Shown: in pieces, positions 32,326 through 39,773 of the stretch
Numbering within the stretch: position 1 is the stretch's first letter
Layout: each line of letters starts with the position of its first letter
Origin: Streptomyces diacarni
GTDB taxonomy: Bacteria > Actinomycetota > Actinomycetes > Streptomycetales > Streptomycetaceae
Reading direction: 5' to 3'
Length of the DNA: 64,000 nt
NCBI RefSeq assembly: GCF_003323715.1
Contig: NZ_QOIN01000048.1
Span: 372,001 to 436,000 of the forward strand
The notes under the pieces: generated by a model
What the model saw: only the letters and a program-made list of their open reading frames with translations
Databases searched by the model: none
What the model was told of the DNA's origin: nothing
Made by a program: the position numbers and the translations under genes

Positions 32326-33219
32326 ATGACCGACTCCGAGATCGTGATCACCGCGGGTCTGGTCCGCGACCTGTTGCGGGAGCAGCATCCCGACCTCGCG
32401 GAGCTGGCCCTTCGCGAGGTGGCGGGCGGCTGGGGCAATCAGATGTGGCGGCTCGGGGACGAGTTGGCCGTACGTGTGCAACGCATGGACCTCACCCCGG
32501 ATCCCCAGCTCAAGGAGCGGCGGTGGCTCCCCGTGCTGGCCCCGCGGCTGCCGCTGCCCGTACCGACTCCGGTGCGGTGCGGGGAACCGTCCGCGCGTTT
32601 CCCCAAGCACTGGACCGTGATGACGTGGGTGCACGGCGAGCCGCTGGACCACGGCGCGATCAGCCGCGGCGCCCACGCGGCCGACACGCTGGCGGGCTTC
32701 CTCCGGGCGCTCCATGTTCAGGCGCCCGCGCAGGCGCCGACCGCGGGGGACCGCGGAGTCCACCCCAGGAGTTGCACGGACGGCTTCGAGACGTTCGTCC
32801 AGGCCGTCGCCCCCGACGACGCGGCCGATGTCCGGGCCGTCTGGGACGACGCCGTCGCGGCCCGCGCGTGGGAGGGCCCGCCGGTGTGGGTGCACGGCGA
32901 CCTCCATCCCGCGAACGTCCTCGTCGCGGAGGGCACGCTCTCGGGCGTCGTCGACTTCGGCGACATGTGCGCCGGCGACCCGGCGTGGGACCTCGCCGCC
33001 GCGTGGGTGCTGCTTCCGGAGGGAGCGGCCGCACGGTTCTTCGAGGCCTACGCCCGCGCGGACGAGGCGGCGATCCGCCGCGCCCGCGGCCTGGCCGCCC
33101 TCAAGAGCCTCTTCCTGATGCTCATGGGACGCAACGGAGACCGGGGCCTTCCCGGTGGCAAGCCCCACTGGGGGCCGGCAGGCCGGGCGGCACTCGACCG
33201 CGTCCTGAAGGGCGTGTGA
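32326..33219 (+). CDS. Aminoglycoside phosphotransferase (APH)-family kinase
   Basis: Small-molecule kinase of 297 residues. The catalytic loop VWVHGDLHPANVLV and the metal motif VVDFGDMCAGDPAWDLA are intact; WTVMTWVHGEPLD marks the hinge region, and NQMWRLGDELAVRVQR the N-lobe. The ATG at 32326 gives the family start. Despite the name most actinobacterial members are not known resistance enzymes; possible substrates include sugars, choline or antibiotics. It lies 125 bases after the charged-protein gene on the same strand and converges on pyk. A strong hairpin follows it. Confidence 0.9.
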   Translation: MTDSEIVITAGLVRDLLREQHPDLAELALREVAGGWGNQMWRLGDELAVRVQRMDLTPDPQLKERRWLPVLAPRLPLPVPTPVRCGEPSARFPKHWTVMTWVHGEPLDHGAISRGAHAADTLAGFLRALHVQAPAQAPTAGDRGVHPRSCTDGFETFVQAVAPDDAADVRAVWDDAVAARAWEGPPVWVHGDLHPANVLVAEGTLSGVVDFGDMCAGDPAWDLAAAWVLLPEGAAARFFEAYARADEAAIRRARGLAALKSLFLMLMGRNGDRGLPGGKPHWGPAGRAALDRVLKGV

Positions 33220-33262
33220 CGCGCGCTTCGGGGAAGTCCGGGAAGGTGCCGGGTGCGGTCCG

Positions 33263-33317
33263 CGCACGCGAACGGGCGCCCGGCCGGAGGGACCGGTCGG
33301 GCGCCCGTTCGCGTGCG
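33263..33317. terminator. Perfect 20-bp bidirectional terminator, APH-family gene / pyk
   Basis: Positions 33263-33282 are the exact complement of 33298-33317 (arms begin CGCACGCGAACG). The 15-base loop has a further CCGG pairing. It lies in the 105 bases between the convergent stops, closest to pyk. Confidence 0.9.
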
Positions 33318-33324
33318 GAGGGGA

Positions 33325-34752
33325 TCAGGCCGAGGGGTTGCCCAGGTGGTGGACGCGGACCATGTTGGTGGTGCCGGGGACGCCGGGGGGCGAGCCGGCC
33401 GTGATGAGCATGGTGTCGCCGGCCTCGTAGCGCTGGAGCTTGGAGAGCTCGGCGTCGACCAGCTCGACCATCTCGTCCGTGTGGTCGACGTGCTTGACGA
33501 CGAACGTCTCGACGCCCCAGCTGAGTGCCAGCTGGTTGCGGGTGGCGACGTCCGTGGTGAAGGCGAGGATCGGCTGCCTGACCCGGTACCTGGACAGGCG
33601 GCGCGCGGTGTCGCCCGACTTGGTGAAGGCGACCAGGGCCCTGCCGTCGAGGAAGTCGGCCATCTCGCAGGCGGCGCGGGCGACCGAGCCGCCCTGGGTG
33701 CGGGGCTTCTTGCCCGGCACCAGCGGCTGGAGACCGCGGCTGAGCAGCTCTTCCTCGGCGGCCTGCACGATCTTCGACATCGTCTTGACGGTCTCGATCG
33801 GGTACTGGCCCACGGACGATTCCGCCGAGAGCATCACCGCGTCGGCGCCGTCGAGCACCGCGTTGGCGACGTCGCTCGCCTCGGCGCGGGTGGGCCGCGA
33901 GTTGGTGATCATGGACTCCATCATCTGGGTCGCCACGATCACCGGCTTGGCGTTGCGGCGGCACATCTCCACCAGCCGCTTCTGCACCATCGGGACCTTC
34001 TCCAGCGGGTACTCGACCGCCAGGTCGCCGCGGGCCACCATGACGCCGTCGAAGGCCATGACGACCTCCTCCATGTTGGAGACGGCCTGCGGCTTCTCGA
34101 CCTTGGCGATGACCGGTACGCGCCGCCCGACCTCGTCCATCACGCGGTGCACGTCACGCACGTCGGAGGCGCTCCGCACGAAGGAGAGCGCCACCATGTC
34201 GCAGCCCATGCCGAGCGCGAACTTCAGGTCCTCGATGTCCTTCTCGCTCAGCGCGGGCACGTTCACCGCGGCGCCGGGCAGGTTGATGCCCTTGTGGTCG
34301 GAGATGACACCGCCCTCGATGACGATGGTGCGCACCCGCGGGCCCTCGACCTCCACGACCTGGAGCGCGACGTTCCCGTCGTTGATCAGCACCGGGTCGC
34401 CCTTGGAGACGTCGCCCGGCAGACCCTTGTAGGTGGTGCCGCAGATGGTCTTGTCGCCGGCCACGTCCTCGGTGGTGATGGTGAACTCCTCACCGCGCAC
34501 CAGCTCGACGGGGCCCTCGGCGAAGGTCTCCAGCCGGATCTTCGGACCCTGGAGGTCGGCGAGCACGCCGATGGCGCGGCCGGTCTCCTCGGCGGCCTTG
34601 CGGACGCGGTGGTACCGCTCCTCGTGTTCGGCGTGGGAGCCGTGGCTCATGTTGAAGCGGGCCACGTTCATGCCCGCCTCGATCAGCGTCTTGAGCTGGT
34701 CGTAGGAGTCGACGGCGGGACCGAGGGTGCAGACGATTTTGGAACGGCGCAT
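33325..34752 (-). CDS. pyk: Pyruvate kinase
   Basis: Makes pyruvate and ATP from phosphoenolpyruvate and ADP. The 475-residue protein has the start MRRSKIVCTLGPAVDSYDQLKTLIEAGMNVARFNMSHG (substrate Arg and Asn), the catalytic loop GVMVARGDLAVEYP, the metal-binding QMMESM region, ATP-site KVEKPQ and a C-terminal allosteric domain ending GSPPGVPGTTNMVRVHHLG. There is no ribosome site before the ATG; a TAGGAT box is 7-8 bases upstream, so a leaderless transcript is possible besides co-transcription with ackA, whose stop is 52 bases away. Streptomyces usually has two pyruvate kinases; this one is next to acetate genes, which fits overflow metabolism. Confidence 0.95.
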   Translation of the reverse strand: MRRSKIVCTLGPAVDSYDQLKTLIEAGMNVARFNMSHGSHAEHEERYHRVRKAAEETGRAIGVLADLQGPKIRLETFAEGPVELVRGEEFTITTEDVAGDKTICGTTYKGLPGDVSKGDPVLINDGNVALQVVEVEGPRVRTIVIEGGVISDHKGINLPGAAVNVPALSEKDIEDLKFALGMGCDMVALSFVRSASDVRDVHRVMDEVGRRVPVIAKVEKPQAVSNMEEVVMAFDGVMVARGDLAVEYPLEKVPMVQKRLVEMCRRNAKPVIVATQMMESMITNSRPTRAEASDVANAVLDGADAVMLSAESSVGQYPIETVKTMSKIVQAAEEELLSRGLQPLVPGKKPRTQGGSVARAACEMADFLDGRALVAFTKSGDTARRLSRYRVRQPILAFTTDVATRNQLALSWGVETFVVKHVDHTDEMVELVDAELSKLQRYEAGDTMLITAGSPPGVPGTTNMVRVHHLGNPSA

Positions 34753-34759
34753 GGGGGCG

Positions 34760-34790
34760 ATCCTATCGTTTTGTTTACGTACTGAACGAT
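34760..34790 (-). promoter_or_regulatory. Possible leaderless promoter and inverted repeat before pyk
   Basis: On the minus strand TAGGAT (34765-34760) lies 7 bases before the pyk ATG and could be a -10 box giving a transcript starting at or next to the A of ATG. ATCGTT (34765-34770) and AACGAT (34785-34790) form a 6-bp inverted repeat across it. The -35 match is poor, so this is tentative. Confidence 0.4.
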
Positions 34791-34804
34791 TCGGGGCGGC
34801 GGGC

Positions 34805-36076
34805 TCAGCCGGCGCCGCCCTCGGGCCCGGGGCCCGGTGAGGCGGTGACCAGCGCGTAGCTCTGCTCTGCGATCTCCAGTTCCTCGTCGGTCGGTACGAC
34901 GGCCACCTTGACCCGCGCGGACGCGGGCGAGATCAGCCGTGCTTCCTTGCCGCCCGCCGCGTTCAGGTCGCCGTCCACGGCCAGGCCCAGTTCTTCCAGG
35001 CCCGCCACGGCGGCCTCCCGCACGGGCGCGGCGTTCTCTCCGACGCCCGCGGTGAAGACCACGGCGTCCACCCTTCCCAGTACGGCGTAGTAGGCGCCGA
35101 TGTACTTCCGCAGCCGGTGGATGTAGATGTCGAACGCGAGCCGGGCGGCCGCGTCGCCCGCGTCCATCCGGCGGCGGATCTCCCGCATGTCGTTGGCGCC
35201 GCACAGCCCCAGCAGGCCGCTGCGCTTGTTGAGCAGGTCGTCCACCTCGTCGGCGCTCATCCCGGCGACCCTGCCCAGGTGGAAGACGACCGCCGGGTCG
35301 ATGTCGCCCGAGCGGGTGCCCATCACCAGGCCCTCCAGCGGGGTCAGCCCCATCGAGGTGTCCTCGCAGCGGCCCGCGCGTACCGCGGAGGCGGAGGCGC
35401 CGTTGCCCAGGTGCAGCACGATCAGGTTGATGTCGGCTGCGTCCTTGCCGTCCCTGCCCAGCAGTTCGGCGGCCTTGCGCGAGACGTAGGCGTGCGAGGT
35501 GCCGTGGAAGCCGTAGCGCCGCACCCGGTGGGCGTCGGCGGTCTCGACGTCGATGGCGTAGCGGGCCGCGTGCTCCGGCATGGAGGAGTGGAAGGCGGTG
35601 TCGAAGACGGCGACCTGCGGCAGGTCGGGGCGCAGCCGCTGCGCGGTGCGGATGCCGGTGACGTTCGCCGGGTTGTGCAGCGGCGCCACCGGAACGAGCC
35701 GTTCGATCTCCGCGAGGACGGCGTCGTCGATGACCGTCGGCTCGGTGAGCTTCAGACCGCCGTGCACCACCCGGTGGCCGATCGCCGCCAGCTCGGGCGA
35801 GTCCAGGCCGAGCCCGTCGGCGGCCAGCTCCTGCGCGATGGCGGCCAGCGCCGCGTCGTGGTCGGCCAGCTCGCCCTGCCACTCGCGTTTCTCGCCGCCG
35901 GTGGACAGCGGCTGGTGGGACACCGCCGAGGTCTCCTCGCCGATCCGCTCGGCGAGGCCTGCGGCCAGCCGCGCGCGGTCGGCCATGTCGATGAGCTGGT
36001 ATTTCACCGACGAGGAGCCCGAGTTGAGGACGAGGACACGGGTGGGGGCGGGGCTGGGGCCGGTCGGGGTGGTCAC
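34805..36076 (-). CDS. ackA: Acetate kinase
   Basis: Interconverts acetyl-phosphate and acetate with ATP. The 423-residue protein has the ASKHA family motifs: VLVLNSGSSSVKYQL, AIGHRVVHGG, YGFHGTSHAYVS, LHLGNGASASAVRAG, LTPLEGLVMGTRSGDIDP and the C-terminal VFTAGVGENAAPVRE. GTG start at 36076. It lies 51 bases downstream of pta and 52 bases upstream of pyk on the same strand, forming a probable pta-ackA-pyk operon. Slightly longer than E. coli AckA, with a low-complexity Gly/Pro-rich end. Confidence 0.95.
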   Translation of the reverse strand: MTTPTGPSPAPTRVLVLNSGSSSVKYQLIDMADRARLAAGLAERIGEETSAVSHQPLSTGGEKREWQGELADHDAALAAIAQELAADGLGLDSPELAAIGHRVVHGGLKLTEPTVIDDAVLAEIERLVPVAPLHNPANVTGIRTAQRLRPDLPQVAVFDTAFHSSMPEHAARYAIDVETADAHRVRRYGFHGTSHAYVSRKAAELLGRDGKDAADINLIVLHLGNGASASAVRAGRCEDTSMGLTPLEGLVMGTRSGDIDPAVVFHLGRVAGMSADEVDDLLNKRSGLLGLCGANDMREIRRRMDAGDAAARLAFDIYIHRLRKYIGAYYAVLGRVDAVVFTAGVGENAAPVREAAVAGLEELGLAVDGDLNAAGGKEARLISPASARVKVAVVPTDEELEIAEQSYALVTASPGPGPEGGAG

Positions 36077-36127
36077 GTCGCGAGAGCCTTCTTCAACGGG
36101 GGCGGGGGGTGGAGGCGGGAGCAGGGG

Positions 36128-38266
36128 TCAGGCGCCGGGGCCGGGGGCGTCGGCCTGCGCCTGGACGGCCGTGATCGCGACGGTGTTGACGATGTCCTGC
36201 ACCAGCGCGCCGCGGCTCAGGTCGTTGACGGGCTTGCGCAGGCCCTGGAGGACGGGGCCCACGGCGACGGCCCCGGCCGAGCGCTGCACGGCCTTGTAGG
36301 TGTTGTTGCCGGTGTTCAGGTCGGGGAAGACCAGCACGGTCGCCCGCCCCGCCACCTTCGAGTCGGGCAGCTTCGTGGCGGCGACCGAGGGGTCCACGGC
36401 GGCGTCGTACTGGATGGGGCCCTCCGTCAGCAGGTCGGGGCGGCGCTCGCGGACCAGTTCCGTGGCCCGCCGCACCTTGTCCACGTCGGCGCCGGAGCCC
36501 GAGGTGCCCGTCGAGTACGACAGCATCGCGATCCTGGGCTCCACCCCGAACCTGGCCGCGGTGGTGGCCGACTGGATCGCGATGTCCGCGAGCTGTTCGG
36601 CGTCGGGATCGGGTACCACGGCGCAGTCGCCGTAGACCAGCACGCGGTCGGCCAGGCACATGAAGAAGACGGAGGAGACGGTCGAGGCGCCAGGATCGGT
36701 GCGGATGATCTCGAAGGCCGGACGGATCGTCGCCGCAGTGGAGTGCACGGCGCCGGAGACCATGCCGTCGGCCAGCCCTTCCTGGACCATCATCGTGCCG
36801 AAGTAGGACACGTCGGCGACCACGTCGTGGGCCAGCTCGTGGGTCACGCCCTTGTGGGCGCGCAGCTTCGCGTACGACTCGGCGAACCGTTCCCGCAGCG
36901 GCGAGGTCTGCGGGTCGACGATCCTGGCGGTGGCCGCACCGCCGGTCGCGGGCGCCTCTCCGTCGGCCAACAGGTCGAGGCCGACGCTCAGCTCGGCGGC
37001 GCGTTTGCGGACGGTCACCGGGTCGCCGAGCAGCGTCAGGTCGCAGATGTTGCGCCGCAGCAGCACCTCGGCCGCGCGCAGCACCCGCTCCTCCTCGCCC
37101 TCGGGCAGCACGATGTGCTGCCGCCGGGCGGCCCCGGTCCGTGAGCGCTCCACCAGCTCGTGCTCGAACATCATGGGCGTGACGCGTGCGCTGCGCTCCA
37201 CGGCCAGCCGCTCGGACAGGCGCGCGGCGTCCACGTGCGTCTCGAACAGGCCCAGCGCGATCTCGGCCTTGCGCGGGGTGGCGGCGGTGAGCTTGCCCTC
37301 CAGCGACAGGAGGGCGTCCGCGGTCTCCATGGAGCCCTCGGTGACGACGAGCACGGGCGTGCCCGGCGCCAGCCGGGAGGCCAGCGCGAGCGTCTGCTCC
37401 CCGGGGTGCTCGTCCAGGGTGAGCAGGACCCCGGCGATGGCGGGGGAGCCGGCCGAGTGCGCGGCCAGCGCGCCGATGATCAGGTCGGAGCGGTCGCCGG
37501 GCGTGATCACCATGCAGCCTTCGGTGAGCGCCGGCAGGAAGGCGGGCAGGTGGGCGCCGCCGAAGACGAGGTGGCGGACGTCGCGGGAGAGGCCCGCGTG
37601 GTCCCCGAGCAGCACCTCGGCGCCGGTGGCCTCCTTGATCTGGGTCACGGTCGGCGCGGCCAGCGCGGGCTCCTCGGGCAGCACGTACACCGGTTCGGGC
37701 AGCCGCTCGGCCAGGCCCCGCACGGCCTCGGCGGCCGCCGGCTCCGCGACCCGGTTGGCGACCATCGCGATCAGGTCGGCGCCGAGGGAGGCGTAGGCGT
37801 GGTGGGCGTTGCGCACCTCGGCGACCACCGCGTCCGGTGCCTGGTCACGGGCCGCGACGACGGGCAGCACGGCGGCCCCGAACTCGTTGGCGAGCCGCGC
37901 GTTGAGGGCGAGCTCGGCGGGCAGCCCCGTGTCGGCGAAGTCGGTGCCCAGCACGAGGACCGCCTCGTAGGAGTCGGCGACCCGGTGGTAGCGCTCCAGC
38001 AGGCGCGATATCAGCTCGTCCGTGCCCTGCTCGGCCTGGAGCGTGGCCGCCTCCTCGTAGCTCATGCCGAAGACCGAGGAGGCGGGCTGGGAGAGCCGGT
38101 AGCGGCTGCGCAGCAGGTCGTAGAGGCGGTCGGGACCTTCGTGCACCAGCGGCCTGAACACCCCCACGCGGTCCACCTGCCGCGTGAGCAGTTCCATGAC
38201 GCCCAGCTCGACGACCTGGCGGCCGTCGCTGCGTCCGATGCCGGTCACGTACACGCTGCGCGTCAC
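36128..38266 (-). CDS. pta: Phosphate acetyltransferase, long multidomain form
   Basis: Converts acetyl-CoA and phosphate to acetyl-phosphate. At 712 residues this is the long Pta with an N-terminal BioD/CobQ-like P-loop-fold domain (about 1-200), a DRTGG domain (about 215-330; VITPGDRSDLIIGAL) and the catalytic domain (about 370-700; ARVTPMMFEHELVERS, HIVLPEGEEERVLRAAE, GMVSGAVHSTAATIRPAFEII, YSTGTSGSG, VLVFPDLNTGNNTYKAVQRS). The GTG at 38266 follows GGAGGAGACA. Together with ackA it handles acetate overflow; acetyl-phosphate can also phosphorylate response regulators. It is divergent from pfkA across 407 bases. Confidence 0.95.
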   Translation of the reverse strand: MTRSVYVTGIGRSDGRQVVELGVMELLTRQVDRVGVFRPLVHEGPDRLYDLLRSRYRLSQPASSVFGMSYEEAATLQAEQGTDELISRLLERYHRVADSYEAVLVLGTDFADTGLPAELALNARLANEFGAAVLPVVAARDQAPDAVVAEVRNAHHAYASLGADLIAMVANRVAEPAAAEAVRGLAERLPEPVYVLPEEPALAAPTVTQIKEATGAEVLLGDHAGLSRDVRHLVFGGAHLPAFLPALTEGCMVITPGDRSDLIIGALAAHSAGSPAIAGVLLTLDEHPGEQTLALASRLAPGTPVLVVTEGSMETADALLSLEGKLTAATPRKAEIALGLFETHVDAARLSERLAVERSARVTPMMFEHELVERSRTGAARRQHIVLPEGEEERVLRAAEVLLRRNICDLTLLGDPVTVRKRAAELSVGLDLLADGEAPATGGAATARIVDPQTSPLRERFAESYAKLRAHKGVTHELAHDVVADVSYFGTMMVQEGLADGMVSGAVHSTAATIRPAFEIIRTDPGASTVSSVFFMCLADRVLVYGDCAVVPDPDAEQLADIAIQSATTAARFGVEPRIAMLSYSTGTSGSGADVDKVRRATELVRERRPDLLTEGPIQYDAAVDPSVAATKLPDSKVAGRATVLVFPDLNTGNNTYKAVQRSAGAVAVGPVLQGLRKPVNDLSRGALVQDIVNTVAITAVQAQADAPGPGA

Positions 38267-38673
38267 GCGCTGTCTCCTCCGGGTCGCGGTCCGCTTGGTT
38301 TCGCGTCGCTTCTTGTGGCAGCCGTTTCCGCCGGCAGGCGCTTCTTCCCGAATCCACGGGTCTTCCGGAGACCACCGACAAGGGTACGGCTTTACCCTTG
38401 ACAGTACCTGCGCTCGTCGCTATACCGCTCGCCAGGCCGGCGCCGGTGCCCGGCACGCCGAAGCCCGGTGCCGGGCGCCGCGACGGCGGCCCGGGCACGG
38501 GTCCGCATGCTGGGCGGGGCCCATGCCCGCGTCTTCAAGACGTGAAACAATCGCACCGGCTCACATGGACCAGTGGCACCGGACAGTGAGGTCCGATCGT
38601 GCCCCAAGCGGCCCGCCCCCAGGCGGGCGCCCGTTCCCAGGCGGGCATCTACGGAGCAGGAGAAGCGAACCCC
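38267..38673. promoter_or_regulatory. Divergent pta / pfkA control region
   Basis: This gene-free 407-base stretch carries the pfkA promoter with its inverted repeat (separate entry) and must also drive pta. Besides these there are GGTCT-TCCGG-AGACC (38360-38374) and a short palindrome GTCTTCAAGAC near 38530. Between the pfkA promoter and its ATG lie about 240 bases of leader with GC-rich hairpin potential. No small gene or known riboswitch is evident. Confidence 0.55.
38380..38426 (+). promoter_or_regulatory. Vegetative promoter of pfkA with overlapping inverted repeat
   Basis: TTGACA (38398-38403), a 17-base spacer and TATACC (38421-38426) make an excellent housekeeping-type promoter. AAGGGTA (38380-38386) and TACCCTT (38393-38399) form a 7-bp inverted repeat that overlaps the -35 box, so a bound protein could block it. 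It predicts a transcript start near 38433. Confidence 0.7.
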
Positions 38674-39699
38674 ATGCGCATCGGAGTCCTCACCGCAGGC
38701 GGAGACTGCCCCGGTCTCAACGCCGTGATCCGATCCGTCGTGCACCGTGCCGTGCACGACCGCGGCGACGAGGTCATCGGCTTCGAAGACGGTTTCAAGG
38801 GCCTGCTGGAGGGCCGCTACCGCCCCCTCGACATAAACTCCGTCAGCGGCATCCTCGCCCGCGGCGGCACCATCCTCGGCTCGGCCCGCCTGGAGCGCGC
38901 CCGGCTCCAGGAGGCGTGCAACGACTCCGAGGAGCTGATCGAGCGCCTCGGCCTCGACGCGCTCATCCCCATCGGCGGCGAGGGCACGCTGACCGCGGCC
39001 CGCATGCTCGCGGAGATCGGCCTGCCGGTGGTCGGCGTCCCCAAGACGATCGACAACGACATCTCCGCCACCGACCGCACCTTCGGCTTCGACACCGCCG
39101 TCACCGTGGCCACCGAGGCCATGGACCGCCTCAAGACCACCGCCGAGTCGCACCAGCGCGTCATGGTCGTGGAGGTCATGGGCCGGCACGCGGGATGGAT
39201 CGCCCTGGAGGCGGGCATGGCGGGCGGCGCGCACGCCATCTGCGTCCCCGAACGCAACTTCGAGGTCGACGACCTGGTGAAGATGGTCGAGGAACGGTTC
39301 TCGCGCGACAAGAAGTTCGCGATCATCTGCGTCGCCGAGGGCGCCCACCCGGCCGAGGGCTCCATGCCGTACGAGAAGGGCGTGATCGACCAGTACGGGC
39401 ACGAGCGCTTCGCCGGCATCGGCAACCGGCTCGCGGTCGAACTGGAGCACCGCCTCGGCAAGGAGGCCCGCCCCGTCATCCTCGGCCACATCCAGCGCGG
39501 CGGCACCCCCACCGCCTACGACCGGGTGCTCGCCACCCGCTTCGGCTGGCACGCCGTCGAGGCCGCGCACCGCGGCGACTTCGGCCACATGACCGCGCTG
39601 CGCGGCACGGAGATCGTCATGGCGCCGCTCGCCGACGCGGTGACCGAACTCAAGCGGGTGCCGCAGAACCGCATGGACGAGACCGAAGCGGTCTTCTGA
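38674..39699 (+). CDS. pfkA: 6-phosphofructokinase
   Basis: Phosphorylates fructose 6-phosphate. The 341-residue protein begins MRIGVLTAGGDCPGLNAVI. IPIGGEGTLTAA carries the Gly typical of ATP-using enzymes and PKTIDNDISATDRTFGFDTA holds the catalytic region. VMGRHAGWIALEAG and the C-terminal HIQRGGTPTAYDR fit actinobacterial group III PfkA, of which S. coelicolor enzymes are ATP-dependent. The ATG at 38674 follows GGAGCAGGAGAA. Monocistronic by layout: strong promoter upstream, a hairpin downstream. Streptomyces has several PFK genes; which is dominant here is unknown. Confidence 0.95.
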   Translation: MRIGVLTAGGDCPGLNAVIRSVVHRAVHDRGDEVIGFEDGFKGLLEGRYRPLDINSVSGILARGGTILGSARLERARLQEACNDSEELIERLGLDALIPIGGEGTLTAARMLAEIGLPVVGVPKTIDNDISATDRTFGFDTAVTVATEAMDRLKTTAESHQRVMVVEVMGRHAGWIALEAGMAGGAHAICVPERNFEVDDLVKMVEERFSRDKKFAIICVAEGAHPAEGSMPYEKGVIDQYGHERFAGIGNRLAVELEHRLGKEARPVILGHIQRGGTPTAYDRVLATRFGWHAVEAAHRGDFGHMTALRGTEIVMAPLADAVTELKRVPQNRMDETEAVF

Positions 39700-39705
39700 G
39701 CCGAG

Positions 39706-39731
39706 GCCCGCGGGCGCCACGGCCCGCGGGC
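39706..39731. terminator. Bidirectional terminator between pfkA and the kinase gene
   Basis: GCCCGCGGGC at 39706-39715 pairs with the same sequence at 39722-39731 around a 6-base loop, 7 bases after the pfkA stop and 43 bases before the stop of the convergent kinase gene. Confidence 0.75.
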
Positions 39732-39773
39732 TGACGCGGCCCCTCCGGTCCCGGCGCACATCGCGGCGGGCGG

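Noticed and set aside
33253-34785. Long plus-strand frame opposite pyruvate kinase
   Set aside because: Same antisense effect; pyruvate kinase motifs are unmistakable on the other strand.
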